From NCBI GenBank assembly GCA_902524245.1, contig CABZCN010000004.1:1-64000 (forward strand): DNA of 64,000 bases, read 5' to 3'. The translations under genes and the position numbers were made by a program. Numbering within the stretch: position 1 is the stretch's first letter; each line of letters opens with the position of its first letter. A model generated the notes under the pieces. It saw only the letters and a program-made list of their open reading frames with translations. It searched no databases and was not told the origin of the DNA. This stretch comes from an uncultured Alphaproteobacteria bacterium (GTDB lineage: Bacteria; Pseudomonadota; Alphaproteobacteria; HIMB59). This document shows, piece after piece, positions 1-9,263 of this stretch.

Positions 1-429
1 ATCTTTTTCTAAATTTTTAACTTCATCAAGATATTTTCTTCTGATACCTCTTATAGAAATTTTAAATTTTTCAGATATTTCTGAAATAAATTTTACTAAC
101 TCTTTTCTTCTTTCAGCTGTTAATTCAGGAAACTTCAATAAAAGTGTAGATCCATCTGTTTGAGGATTGACCCCAAGATTTGAGTCTAATATGGATTTTT
201 CTACGGCTTTTACAATTGACGAGTCCCATATATTGACATTTAGAGTCATGTTATCTAAATTATTAATATTAGATAATTGTGTCAGTGGTGTCTTTGATCC
301 ATAACAGTCAACTACTATTGATTTAAGAATATCAGGAGAAACTCGTCCAGTTCTGATATTTTTTAATTCTACAGAAAAGGCATTTATGCTGGACTGCATT
401 TCTGAAGAGCAATTTTCCTTATTAAACAT
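1..429 (-). CDS. frr: Ribosome recycling factor (partial, 3' end outside window)
   Basis: Releases ribosomes from mRNA after termination, together with EF-G. The first 143 residues are visible and the frame stays open to base 1, so roughly the last 40 residues of a usual ~185-residue protein are missing. Recognisable RRF stretches are RTGR near residue 26, NPQTDGSTL in the middle, and PELTAERRKELVK followed by a basic IRGIRR helix. The ATG at 429 overlaps the pyrH stop by one base (TAATG), so the two are probably translationally coupled in an rpsB-tsf-pyrH-frr operon. The sequence shows nothing unusual. Confidence 0.93.
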   Translation of the reverse strand, partial: MFNKENCSSEMQSSINAFSVELKNIRTGRVSPDILKSIVVDCYGSKTPLTQLSNINNLDNMTLNVNIWDSSIVKAVEKSILDSNLGVNPQTDGSTLLLKFPELTAERRKELVKFISEISEKFKISIRGIRRKYLDEVKNLEKD

Positions 430-1139
430 TATTTAGTCTCTTTAATAATAGAAAAGGAGCCTTTTCCATCAATTATTTCAAGTATATTGGTGCTTTTTAA
501 AATTGAGAAAATGATAATTGGTAAAGATCTATCTTTAGCTAAACTAATTGCTGTAGCATCCATAACCTTAATTTCTTTATTTAGATATTCTGAATAAGAG
601 ATTTCATGAATTTTTTTTGCATCAGTGTTATTTATAGGATCTTTATCATAGATACCGTCTACTTTTGTACCTTTAAATATAACGTCAGATTTCATTTCTG
701 ATGCCCTAAGTACTGCAGCTGTATCTGTAGAAAAAAAAGGATTGCCCGTTCCAGAGGCAAAAATAACAACTCTATTTTTTTCAAGGTGAGTAGAGGCTTT
801 GTTTTTAATATACGGCTCAGCGACTCTATTTATGCTTATTGCTGTCATAACTCTTGACTCAACTCCAATTTTTTTAAGATTAGATTGTAAAGCTAAGGAA
901 TTTATTACAGTACCTAACATACCCATATAATCAGATGTAACTCTATCAACTACTCCATTTGAAAAAGAGGAGCCTCTAATAAAATTGCCACCGCCAAGCA
1001 CTATTGAAATTTTAAGATTTTTAGATAAAAGTTTTTTTATACTATGAGAAAGGTCATTTAAAACGTCAAAGTCAAAGCCTTGTTCATTCGATCCTGCTAA
1101 AGACTCTCCTGAAATCTTTAGCATGATATTTTTATACAT
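429..1139 (-). CDS. pyrH: UMP kinase
   Basis: Phosphorylates UMP to UDP in pyrimidine nucleotide synthesis; amino-acid-kinase fold, normally a hexamer. Seen: LKISGESL near the N-terminus, VLGGGN, DYMGMLGT, GTGNPFFSTDTAA and KVDGIYDKDP, all in family order over 236 residues, a normal length. The frame stays open upstream to 1205, but the extra residues form an unrelated hydrophobic stretch lying inside tsf. I chose the ATG at 1139 because MYKNIMLKISGE matches the usual family start and begins one base after the tsf stop. Confidence 0.95.
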   Translation of the reverse strand: MYKNIMLKISGESLAGSNEQGFDFDVLNDLSHSIKKLLSKNLKISIVLGGGNFIRGSSFSNGVVDRVTSDYMGMLGTVINSLALQSNLKKIGVESRVMTAISINRVAEPYIKNKASTHLEKNRVVIFASGTGNPFFSTDTAAVLRASEMKSDVIFKGTKVDGIYDKDPINNTDAKKIHEISYSEYLNKEIKVMDATAISLAKDRSLPIIIFSILKSTNILEIIDGKGSFSIIKETK

Positions 1140-1140
1140 A

Positions 1141-2013
1141 TTAAATAGTATATAAATCCATAGATGCAATGTTAAGAGTAATATTATTAATTTTTGAAAT
1201 TTCATTCAAAAAAGATCTTACGCTCTTCTTCGGGTCTGTTATTAATGCTTGGCCTAAAAGTGTATTTTCTTTCAAAAATTTATTTAATTTTCCTTGAATA
1301 ATTTGATCTTTTTTATCATCAGGGACATTATCCATTTGCTTTAAAATTATATCCTTTTCATCTTGAATAATTTTTGAATTTATTGAACTTTCATCAATAC
1401 CCATGGGTTTCATTGCAGAGATTTGCATTGCGATTACTTTTAATTCATCAATTAATTTTAATGCAGAGTCAACATTATCGGTTGAAATTTCAACTACTGA
1501 ACCGATTTTAGAGCAATTGGAATTATATTTATTATGAAGGTAAGTAATAAAAATTGATTTTTCTGAGAAGTATTTTTTGTAAGATACTATTTGAATATTT
1601 TCACCAATTTTAGAAATAAGGTCTGTAAGACAATCAGCCAATAATTTGTCATTAACTATTAAACTTGATAATTCATGATCAGCTCCATGATCATTAATAT
1701 CTCCATTTTCATGTATAGCTTTAGAGAGTTTTTGTGCAAAATCTAAAAAATCATTATTTTTAGCTACAAAATCAGTTTCACATTTTATTTTACAGACAGT
1801 AAAGTTAGTATTTGATGAGTTATTGTAAAAAGAAACAACACCTTCATTTGTTTCTCTATCTTGTTTTTTTTGAGCTTTAAGAATTCCTTTTTCTCTTAGC
1901 CACTTTACTGATGCTTCTAAATCATTATTATTCTCAGAAAGTGCTTTTTTACAATCGACTATACCACTACCTGTTGACTCTCTAAGTTTTTTAATTAATT
2001 CCATACTACTCAT
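1141..2013 (-). CDS. tsf: Translation elongation factor Ts
   Basis: Guanine nucleotide exchange factor that recharges EF-Tu with GTP. Seen: the N-terminal UBA-like segment with TGSGIVDCKKAL, and the TDFVA motif that contacts EF-Tu. The two core-domain halves that follow are diverged. About 290 residues with this start. Two starts are possible: ATG 2013 (MSSMELIKKL), overlapping the rpsB stop and preceded by GAAAG, or ATG 2004, directly after that stop. I prefer 2013 because family members carry a few residues before the first helix. An in-frame ATG at 2043 would add ten unlikely residues. Confidence 0.94.
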   Translation of the reverse strand: MSSMELIKKLRESTGSGIVDCKKALSENNNDLEASVKWLREKGILKAQKKQDRETNEGVVSFYNNSSNTNFTVCKIKCETDFVAKNNDFLDFAQKLSKAIHENGDINDHGADHELSSLIVNDKLLADCLTDLISKIGENIQIVSYKKYFSEKSIFITYLHNKYNSNCSKIGSVVEISTDNVDSALKLIDELKVIAMQISAMKPMGIDESSINSKIIQDEKDIILKQMDNVPDDKKDQIIQGKLNKFLKENTLLGQALITDPKKSVRSFLNEISKINNITLNIASMDLYTI

Positions 2014-2719
2014 TTTTACTACTTTCATCTGAAGCATTATCATCTTGATTAGAAATTAAGACTTTTTTAAAATTATCAAGTATAAATTGAACAGATTTTA
2101 CACCGTCATCGTTTGCTGGTATTGGATAATCAATGATATCTGGATCACAGTTTGTGTCAACAATACCAATAATAGGTATTCCTAGTTTTTTTGCTTCTAA
2201 AACAGCTATGTGCTCTCTATTAGTGTCTATGATAAAGATAACATCAGGAGTTGACTTCATTTCGACGATACCACCAAGAGTTTTATCTAATCTATTTTTC
2301 TTTTTTTCAATATCTGAAAGTTCTTTTTTTGTAAAAACTGTATCATCTGAATTTAATATATTCTCATAATTATTGAGAGTATTGATGGAATTTTTGACTG
2401 TATTCCAATTGGTAATCATGCCGCCTAACCATCTAAAGTTAACAAAATAATTACCTGTTTCTTTTGCTATATTTTCAACAATTTCACTATGTTGTTTTTT
2501 AGTTGAAACAAATAGAAATTTTTTCTTATTCTTTGAAGAGTCATGTGCAAATTTTAAAGCGTTTTCAATTAAGGGTAATGACTTTCTCAGATCTAAAATA
2601 TGAGTTCCATTTTTTTCCCCATAAATGTATTTTTCCATTTTAGGATTCCACCTTTTTTTATTGTGACCAAAGTGGGAGCCATTTTTAAGAAGATCTTCTA
2701 GCGATATTTCAATATTCAT
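2006..2719 (-). CDS. rpsB: 30S ribosomal protein S2
   Basis: Small-subunit ribosomal protein. Seen: an N-terminal segment with GSHFGHNKKRWNPKM, then NGTHILDLRK, FVSTKKQ, NFRWLGGMITNW, the PDVIFIIDTNREHIAVLEAKKL region and NCDPDIIDYPIPANDD. 237 residues, slightly shorter than usual, with an acidic C-terminus. A clear GGAGG lies just upstream of the ATG. It is the first gene of rpsB-tsf-pyrH-frr. The 108-base gap to dnaE contains an inverted repeat that may be an S2 leader (see the separate entry). Confidence 0.96.
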   Translation of the reverse strand: MNIEISLEDLLKNGSHFGHNKKRWNPKMEKYIYGEKNGTHILDLRKSLPLIENALKFAHDSSKNKKKFLFVSTKKQHSEIVENIAKETGNYFVNFRWLGGMITNWNTVKNSINTLNNYENILNSDDTVFTKKELSDIEKKKNRLDKTLGGIVEMKSTPDVIFIIDTNREHIAVLEAKKLGIPIIGIVDTNCDPDIIDYPIPANDDGVKSVQFILDNFKKVLISNQDDNASDESSKNE

Positions 2720-2740
2720 ACTGCCTCCGGTTGAGCTTTA

Positions 2741-2782
2741 GTTAATAGAAAGGAAACCTTAAGGCACCGGATGTCTATTAAC
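2741..2782 (-). promoter_or_regulatory. Candidate rpsB mRNA leader hairpin
   Basis: Perfect 9-bp inverted repeat (GTTAATAGA at 2741-2749, TCTATTAAC at 2774-2782) enclosing 24 bases with CCGGTGCC and AAGGTTTCC. It sits about 20 bases upstream of the rpsB ATG, between it and dnaE. S2 autoregulates its own mRNA in several bacteria, so a leader structure here is plausible. The CCGG in the loop could pair with the CCGG next to the Shine-Dalgarno sequence. This is inference from position and symmetry; no known leader motif was matched. Confidence 0.4.
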
Positions 2783-2827
2783 CTGTTTTTTTTGATGTTT
2801 TAAAGGATAAATCTCAATAATCAAGAG

Positions 2828-5800
2828 TTAATTCAATGTAATATTAAGTATTTTATTATCATTATGAACTCTTATATTATTGGAAATATTGACTTTGTCT
2901 AAATCTAGTAGTTCTTCATATGAAATATGGTTTATCTGATTTATCAGGTCATCATTCTTGATAATAAGTAAATTATCAATATTAACATTATAAAAGTCAT
3001 TTTTAACAACTGATTTAATTTTTGCTTTTATGTATTGTGCATGAAGTGAACTTACGTCAAATTGATCATCAAAAAGTCTCAAATCAAAAAAACCACTTTC
3101 ATTTATTACATTTAAGAGAATGTATCTTTTACCATTCCTGGTAGTTTTATATTGGGCTTTTACAACATAAAAATAGAAATCTTCTAAGAATTCAAGTTTA
3201 CTATTAATTTTCTCTTTAAAAGATGATTGATTAAGGTTTGTTAGTAATTTGGTTTGTTTTTTTTGAGAGTAAAGAAATCCATAGCTTTCAAATTCAGCAT
3301 TAATTGGATCAACTTTGGTATAACTTTTATTTAAAAAAAAGTGGTCATCAGATAAGTCATTAAACAATGTTGCTCCAGTTTTTTTTTGTATAATATTTTC
3401 TACATTAGCAAATAGTTTTGAGATACTAGTATGAAGTGAATTTAAAGAATTTGATAAGATAAGTTTTTCTATTTGTCTTTTATTTAAAACAGATTTAGAT
3501 AATCTATCATTAAAATCTGAAAGAGATTTAAATTTACCATTATTGTTTCTTTCGAGTACTAATTCTTTCATAGACTCCTCACCTACTCCCTTTAATGCAG
3601 CTAAACCATAAATAATCTTATCTTCATGTACTATAAATTTATAATCAGAATAATTTATATCAGGTGGTACTATTTTTAAATCTTGTTCATATATTTCATT
3701 TAGTATTACAAATATTTTATCAGTATTATTCAATGAATTATTTAAAAGCTCACAATAGAACTCTAATGGAAAATGTGCTTTTAAATATGCTGTATAGTAA
3801 GTTATAAAAGCATATGCAGCAGCATGACTTTTGTTAAATCCATACTCTGCAAATTTTTCAATCAAGGAAAATAGTTTCTCAGCATCTTTTGATCTAACCT
3901 TTTTATTAACAGCACCTTTAATAAAATTATCCTTTTGACTCATTAATTCAGATTTGATTTTTTTACCAATTGCTCTTCTCAATAAGTCTGCTTGACCTAA
4001 AGTATATCCTGAAATTACTTGTGCTATTTTCATAATTTGTTCTTGATAAACAATTATTCCATAAGTTTCTCTCAAAATTGGTTCAAGTAAAGGATGGTCA
4101 TATACTATTTTTTCTTCACCTTTTTTTCTTTTAATAAAACTATCTATAAATTGCATTGGACCAGGCCTATTCAAAGCTAAAACGGCAATAACTTCCTCTA
4201 TGCTTGTTGGTTTGAGTTTAACCAAAGTGTCAACCATCGCAGCACTTTCAACTTGAAACACTCCACACGTATAACCATCACTTAACAATTTAAAGGTTTT
4301 ATCATCGTTGAAAGGAATTTCATTTAAATCAATAGAAATTTGATTTTTAGCTTTTATTAATTTTAGAGTCTCATCAATTATAGTGAGATTAGCTAGGCCA
4401 AGAAAATCAAATTTTAATAAACCTGCTTTTTCACAATCTTTCATATTATATTGTGTAGCCATTATTTCTGAGTCATCATCTTTGAATAAAGGAATATTTC
4501 CATAAAGCTTATCCGATGAAATGATTATTCCTGCAGCATGTGTCGATACATTTCTTAATGCGCCTTCCATTGACTCTGCTTTATCCATCATCGGAGAGTC
4601 AGCTAAATCACCTAATTGATCAGAATGATTAGCTTTCAACTCACTAATACTTAATGGATGAATTGGATTATATGGTATTTTATTTACCATTCTTTCTACT
4701 TCAGAATATGGAACACCCTCTACTCTGCCAATATCCTTTAATATTCCCCTCGAAATCATCGATCCAAAGGTAATTATTTGTGCAACATTCTGGTAGCCAT
4801 ACTTTTTTTGAACATACTCAATAACTTCATCTCTTCTTGATCTACAAAAATCAATATCAAAGTCAGGCATTGACACTCTATCTGGGTTTAAAAATCTTTC
4901 AAAAAGCAAACCATATTGAATTGGATCTACATCTGTGATTAATAAAGACCATGCAACAATAGACCCAGCACCAGATCCTCTTCCAGGACCAACAGGAATT
5001 GAATTTGACTTAGCCCATCTAATAAAATCACTAACTATAAGAAAATATCCAGAAAATTTCATTTTTATAATAACATTTAATTCATATTCTAAACGATCCC
5101 TATATATTTTTGATTGACTGTTAAATTCTTCAATAGTTCTGTTTGCAAGTATTTTTTTTAACCTTAAATCTAAGCCACTTCTAGATTGTTGAATAATTTC
5201 TTTATCTTCATCGGAGTCAAAATCTGATTTAAAATTTGGCAATGTAATAGGCTTTTCTTCAATTAGAAAATTAATTTTATTTGCTATTAAATTTGAATTT
5301 TTTATTAATGGGATTAATTTATTATTTTCTTGATTAGTATTAGCTAAAAAATAATTATTTTTTAGATTAAACGAAGTATTTTGTAAATATTCACCATTCT
5401 TTAAACAATGAAGAATTTTTATTGCATCGTAATCTTTATCTTGTTTGTAAAAACTAAATGAAGATAGAAATGAATTAATTTTAGATTTTTTAGAAATTTC
5501 ATTTAATGGTTTGTTATCTAAATTTTCATCAAATTCAAAAAAAACATCATTTTTAAAGAAATTTTTTAGAGCGGTGATTTCGTGAATAATTATTTTTAAA
5601 TTATTTGTATTTATATTTAAATTCTGGAAATAACTAAATAACCCACCTAAAATTAAAATGTTACCTTCAGAAAAATTATTAATATTATTTAAAGATAAAT
5701 GAAATTCATTTTCAGTATTAATTTTTGTAGATAATATATTAAGATTTTTAAAACCAATTTCATTTTTGCATAAAAAAGTAAGTCGCGATTTGTGGTTTAA

Positions 5801-6013
5801 TTTTGAAATATAATCAACATCCAATCCTATAATCGGTTGAATACCCTTGTTTTTACATTTTGTTGAAAATTCAAGAGCACCTGATAATAGTTTATAATCT
5901 GTTAATGCCATTGCAGGTAATTTTTTCTTCTCAGCAAAATTTACAAGATCATCAATTTTAATATTGGACTCACAAATAGAATAATTTGAATAGTTTCTTA
6001 GAGGTATTAGCAT
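2828..6013 (-). CDS. dnaE: DNA polymerase III subunit alpha
   Basis: Catalytic subunit of the replicative polymerase. Seen in order: an N-terminal PHP domain (residues 1-~250, PAMALTDYKLLSGALEFS), the polymerase palm with GPGRGSGAGS (~343-351) and the catalytic Asp cluster PDFDIDF (383-389), THAAG, RPGPMQF, the Y-family-unlike YGFNKSHAAAYA stretch, a helix-hairpin-helix region (ALKGVGEES) and a C-terminal OB fold. At 1061 residues it is about 100 shorter than E. coli DnaE: the protein ends about 75 residues after the OB core, so the usual tau-binding C-terminal domain is reduced or absent. The first PHP metal motif is degenerate (NYSNYS in place of HSxYS). It overlaps lolD by 7 bases. Confidence 0.95.
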   Translation of the reverse strand: MLIPLRNYSNYSICESNIKIDDLVNFAEKKKLPAMALTDYKLLSGALEFSTKCKNKGIQPIIGLDVDYISKLNHKSRLTFLCKNEIGFKNLNILSTKINTENEFHLSLNNINNFSEGNILILGGLFSYFQNLNINTNNLKIIIHEITALKNFFKNDVFFEFDENLDNKPLNEISKKSKINSFLSSFSFYKQDKDYDAIKILHCLKNGEYLQNTSFNLKNNYFLANTNQENNKLIPLIKNSNLIANKINFLIEEKPITLPNFKSDFDSDEDKEIIQQSRSGLDLRLKKILANRTIEEFNSQSKIYRDRLEYELNVIIKMKFSGYFLIVSDFIRWAKSNSIPVGPGRGSGAGSIVAWSLLITDVDPIQYGLLFERFLNPDRVSMPDFDIDFCRSRRDEVIEYVQKKYGYQNVAQIITFGSMISRGILKDIGRVEGVPYSEVERMVNKIPYNPIHPLSISELKANHSDQLGDLADSPMMDKAESMEGALRNVSTHAAGIIISSDKLYGNIPLFKDDDSEIMATQYNMKDCEKAGLLKFDFLGLANLTIIDETLKLIKAKNQISIDLNEIPFNDDKTFKLLSDGYTCGVFQVESAAMVDTLVKLKPTSIEEVIAVLALNRPGPMQFIDSFIKRKKGEEKIVYDHPLLEPILRETYGIIVYQEQIMKIAQVISGYTLGQADLLRRAIGKKIKSELMSQKDNFIKGAVNKKVRSKDAEKLFSLIEKFAEYGFNKSHAAAYAFITYYTAYLKAHFPLEFYCELLNNSLNNTDKIFVILNEIYEQDLKIVPPDINYSDYKFIVHEDKIIYGLAALKGVGEESMKELVLERNNNGKFKSLSDFNDRLSKSVLNKRQIEKLILSNSLNSLHTSISKLFANVENIIQKKTGATLFNDLSDDHFFLNKSYTKVDPINAEFESYGFLYSQKKQTKLLTNLNQSSFKEKINSKLEFLEDFYFYVVKAQYKTTRNGKRYILLNVINESGFFDLRLFDDQFDVSSLHAQYIKAKIKSVVKNDFYNVNIDNLLIIKNDDLINQINHISYEELLDLDKVNISNNIRVHNDNKILNITLN

Positions 6014-6642
6014 TCTTTTATTGATTTATCTTCAATTGTATAAGACTTATCAAAAAGTGGACGAAATGAAATATCATGACTAGCTATTATTGTTGATAAA
6101 TTGAATCTTTTAGAACTAGTTAATATAAGATCAATTACCAAATTTGCATTTTCTTTATCTAAATAACTTGTAGGTTCATCAGCTATTAAAAGTTTAGGGC
6201 TATTCACTAGGGATCTTGCAACACAAACTCTTTGTTTTTGTCCATTTGATAATTGATTGGGGTATTTAAATTTAAATTGACTCAAATTAAAATAGGATAA
6301 GATTTTTTCAACTTTTCTTGTATCGTCACTTTTTAATTTAATGTTATCGAAAATGTTCAATTCAGATATCAGATAGTGGTCCTGAAATATAATACCTATA
6401 TCGTCTTTCAAAAGATCAAAATGGTTTTTTACTAATTTGCCATCGAAGTAAATTTCTCCAGAGTCTGAACTATCTAATCCTGATATTAAGTTTAATAAAG
6501 TTGACTTACCACATCCTGATGGACCAAATAAAAAAATATTTTGATTATGATCTACTGATAAATTTAATTTTTTTATTACTTGATAATTTCCTATCTTAGA
6601 TAGATATGATTTAGAAATATTTTTTAATTCTAATAAACTCAT
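6007..6642 (-). CDS. lolD: Lipoprotein-releasing ABC transporter ATP-binding protein
   Basis: ATPase that powers LolCE extraction of outer-membrane lipoproteins from the inner membrane. Seen: Walker A GPSGCGKST (40-48), a Q-loop FQDHYL, the ABC signature variant LSNGQ, Walker B LLIADEPTS and an H-loop ASHD. 211 residues, a little shorter than the usual ~225. It overlaps lolC upstream (ATGA type, 4 bases) and dnaE downstream, so it is part of one transcript. The neighbouring LolC-type permease makes LolD much more likely than another MacB/FtsE-type ATPase. Confidence 0.9.
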   Translation of the reverse strand: MSLLELKNISKSYLSKIGNYQVIKKLNLSVDHNQNIFLFGPSGCGKSTLLNLISGLDSSDSGEIYFDGKLVKNHFDLLKDDIGIIFQDHYLISELNIFDNIKLKSDDTRKVEKILSYFNLSQFKFKYPNQLSNGQKQRVCVARSLVNSPKLLIADEPTSYLDKENANLVIDLILTSSKRFNLSTIIASHDISFRPLFDKSYTIEDKSIKEC

Positions 6643-7826
6643 CTTAGTATTAAATTTGGTTTAATTCTAAATATTCTCAATATTGGAATGTAAGAAGCAA
6701 CTAAACTTGAAAACAGAGAAATACTTACTATAAACACTATGTCGTTTAATTTAATACTATAGGGCATTGATGTTAAATATCTTATTTCATTATTCCAAAG
6801 TTCAAAATTTAATAAATATGATAAAAAGTTTTCGACAGAGTCTATATTTGTAGATAAAAGCAATCCTAAACAAGTACCAATAATAATAGAGAAAAACGAT
6901 ATGAAGAAAGAATTCAAAAAAAATATAAAACAAATTTTTGATTGCTTTATACCCAATGCTTTTAGCAAAATAATATCTTTATACTTTTCTTTAATAAAAA
7001 AAATTTGATTTGAAATTATTGTAAAGGAAGAAATTACAATAATAAAAAATAGAATAACAAACATAACATTTTTTTCAGTAGATAATGCTTGAGCTAAAGT
7101 TTGGTTTTGACCCTCCCATGTTGAATAATTTAGGCCGTCTAAATCCCTATAATCAAAGTCTTTATTATTCAAATAAACATCTGTAACTCTATTACTTATG
7201 TTATTTTTAAACTGATCGATATTGCTAAAAATAAAATATTTATCAAAATCATATACTCCTGTATTAAATATCCCTTTAATGATTAATTGTCTTGAATTTA
7301 AAACAGGGCCTAAAATTGTCATAGAATTTCCAGGAATATTAATTTGAATAGGCATCCCTACTTTTAAATTTAGAGACCTCGCTAGTTCAACTCCAATGAA
7401 AACCCAATTGTCGATATTTTTTTCTATTTCAAATATATTTTGATTAATTTTAGGTATTTTATATATGTCTTCTTTATTAAGAGATTTCATTAATAGACCC
7501 TCTATACCATTTTCATTACTTGTGATTACTCTACTTTGAATATTTTCAACAAAAGATATTGTAGGATTTTTTTCTTGTATTTTTTTGATTTTATCTTTGT
7601 TTGCATCATAAATAGTAATATCTCCATTCACACCACTTAATGACTCAACTAATTGCTCTCTAAAGCCATTCATCACAGACATTACTGTTATTAAAATTGA
7701 AATACCTAGTATTAATGCTAGTGATGATAAAATTGTCGATACTGAGAATGCTTTATCTTTTTTAAAATTAAATATGTAGGAGAAAGATAGTTTATGGAGT
7801 GTATTGTTCAAATTCAAAATTCTCAA
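6639..7826 (-). CDS. lolC: Lipoprotein-releasing system permease (LolC/LolE family)
   Basis: Inner-membrane permease of the Lol lipoprotein exporter. Seen: a first transmembrane helix (ILSSLALILGISILITV) followed at once by the family motif MSVMNGFREQL, a large periplasmic domain (~residues 60-255), and three C-terminal helices. About 395 residues. Only one Lol permease gene is visible, so a LolC/E hybrid homodimer (as in LolF systems) is likely. The start is uncertain: no ATG precedes the first helix, and in-frame TTG codons at 7826, 7817 and 7811 all lie inside the 3' end of proS. I give the outermost. Confidence 0.88.
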   Translation of the reverse strand: MRILNLNNTLHKLSFSYIFNFKKDKAFSVSTILSSLALILGISILITVMSVMNGFREQLVESLSGVNGDITIYDANKDKIKKIQEKNPTISFVENIQSRVITSNENGIEGLLMKSLNKEDIYKIPKINQNIFEIEKNIDNWVFIGVELARSLNLKVGMPIQINIPGNSMTILGPVLNSRQLIIKGIFNTGVYDFDKYFIFSNIDQFKNNISNRVTDVYLNNKDFDYRDLDGLNYSTWEGQNQTLAQALSTEKNVMFVILFFIIVISSFTIISNQIFFIKEKYKDIILLKALGIKQSKICFIFFLNSFFISFFSIIIGTCLGLLLSTNIDSVENFLSYLLNFELWNNEIRYLTSMPYSIKLNDIVFIVSISLFSSLVASYIPILRIFRIKPNLILR

Positions 7827-9066
7827 TTTCTTGTTTACTTAAGAATATCTTATCACTGTTAGACCTACTAATCAGTTCTATTTGACCTTTTTCTTTAAAA
7901 TTATTCCCAATAATCAATGTCCAAGGTATTCCAATCAATTCAGAGTCTTTAATTTTTCTTCCTATACTTAAATCTCTATCATCTAAACTAACACTATCAT
8001 ATTTAGTGATAAGCAGATCATAAATACTCTCCACATCTGATATATAATCAGAGTTTGGTTGCATTATGATGTTTATCTTAAATGGTGAAATGTTAATAGG
8101 CCATTTGATACCTTTATCATCGTGGAATGCTTCTATTATTGCTGCTGTTAATCTGGAAACTCCTATTCCATAGGATCCCATATATGGTGTTATTCTTTTT
8201 CCATCTTGATTTAGCACGAAGCATTCTAATGGCTTAGTATATTTTGTACCAAAATTAAATATGTGGCCTACTTCAATACCTCTTCCAATTATCACATCAG
8301 ATTTTGATTTATCAATCATTTCGTCAGATGCAGAATACATTGTTGTAATTTCTTCATAACTTTTTTCGTATAAATTGGAATCAACTAATTTAGAGTCATA
8401 AGCAAGTTCGCTCTCACCGGTATTAGCTAATATTTGAAACTCATGAGATAAATCTCCACCAATGGCACCCGTCGCAGCTTTTACAGGAATCGGTTGTAAT
8501 CCTAGATCTAGAAAGGTTTTTAAATAACTTCTAAAAAATTTTTTATAAGTTTCAAATGCAGCTTCTTCGGTTAAGTCAAAACTATAGGCATCTTTCATTA
8601 AGAATTCTCTACCTCGCATTACGCCAAAACGAGGTCTAATTTCATCTCTAAATTTCCATTGTATATGGTAGAGATATTTTGGAAGGCCTTTATAAGAATT
8701 TACATAATCAGAAAATAAATCTGTAATTACCTCTTCATTAGTTGGTCCATATAATAAATCGTTATCATGTCTGTCAGTAATTCTTAACATCTCTTTTCCA
8801 TAATCTGCATATCTACCACTTTTTTTCCATAACTCTGAAGATTGAATAGTAGACATTAACATTTCATTACAACCTATTTCGTCTTGATTATTTCGAATTA
8901 TATTCTCAATATTTTTTAGGACTTTAAAACCTAATGGTAACCATGTGTATATACCAGATGTGTGCTGCCTAATCATCGATGAACGCAACATTAATTGATG
9001 AGAAATAATTTTAGCTTCTTTTGGTGACTCTTTTAATGAGTTAAATAAAAGATTTGAGAATTTCAT
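7792..9066 (-). CDS. proS: Prolyl-tRNA synthetase (short alphaproteobacterial type)
   Basis: Charges tRNA-Pro. Class II motifs are visible: motif 1 near RQHTSGIYTWLPLGFKVL, motif 2 FRDEIRPRFGVMRGREFLMKDAYSF, motif 3 GSYGIGVSR, then an anticodon-binding domain. At 424 residues it lacks the ~180-residue YbaK-like editing insertion of the E. coli enzyme; between motifs 2 and 3 there is only a short stretch with GATGAIGG and SHEFQ. That is the known short form in alphaproteobacteria. It overlaps the downstream permease frame and, by 4 bases (ATGA), the small DUF1467 gene upstream. Confidence 0.95.
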   Translation of the reverse strand: MKFSNLLFNSLKESPKEAKIISHQLMLRSSMIRQHTSGIYTWLPLGFKVLKNIENIIRNNQDEIGCNEMLMSTIQSSELWKKSGRYADYGKEMLRITDRHDNDLLYGPTNEEVITDLFSDYVNSYKGLPKYLYHIQWKFRDEIRPRFGVMRGREFLMKDAYSFDLTEEAAFETYKKFFRSYLKTFLDLGLQPIPVKAATGAIGGDLSHEFQILANTGESELAYDSKLVDSNLYEKSYEEITTMYSASDEMIDKSKSDVIIGRGIEVGHIFNFGTKYTKPLECFVLNQDGKRITPYMGSYGIGVSRLTAAIIEAFHDDKGIKWPINISPFKINIIMQPNSDYISDVESIYDLLITKYDSVSLDDRDLSIGRKIKDSELIGIPWTLIIGNNFKEKGQIELISRSNSDKIFLSKQEIENFEFEQYTP

Positions 9067-9263
9067 TTAAAGTATTCGAATATGTTATTTTCATATTTTA
9101 TTATAAAATAAGATACGACCATTGATAGAGTAAATGAAACTAAGAATTTTATTCCTAAATAAGACTTTTTTGGCATACCCTCTTCAAAATCAGATCTTTT
9201 AATAGGTAATATAGTCATAAAAATAACCCACCAGATAATAAAAAGTAAAAATAAAAACTTCAT
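9063..9263 (-). CDS. DUF1467 family small membrane protein
   Basis: 66-residue protein with two predicted transmembrane segments (about residues 2-20 and 43-60) separated by a polar loop (IKRSDFEEGMPKKSYLGIK). The IIWWVIFMTILPI stretch and the position between RNase J and proS match the alphaproteobacterial DUF1467 family. Function unknown. It overlaps its neighbours on both sides by 4 bases, so it is firmly inside the operon. Confidence 0.75.
   Translation of the reverse strand: MKFLFLLFIIWWVIFMTILPIKRSDFEEGMPKKSYLGIKFLVSFTLSMVVSYFIIKYENNIFEYFK

Noticed and set aside
1140-1205. N-terminal extension of the pyrH frame
   Set aside because: The hydrophobic stretch lies inside tsf and is unlike any UMP kinase start; ATG 1139 fits the family.
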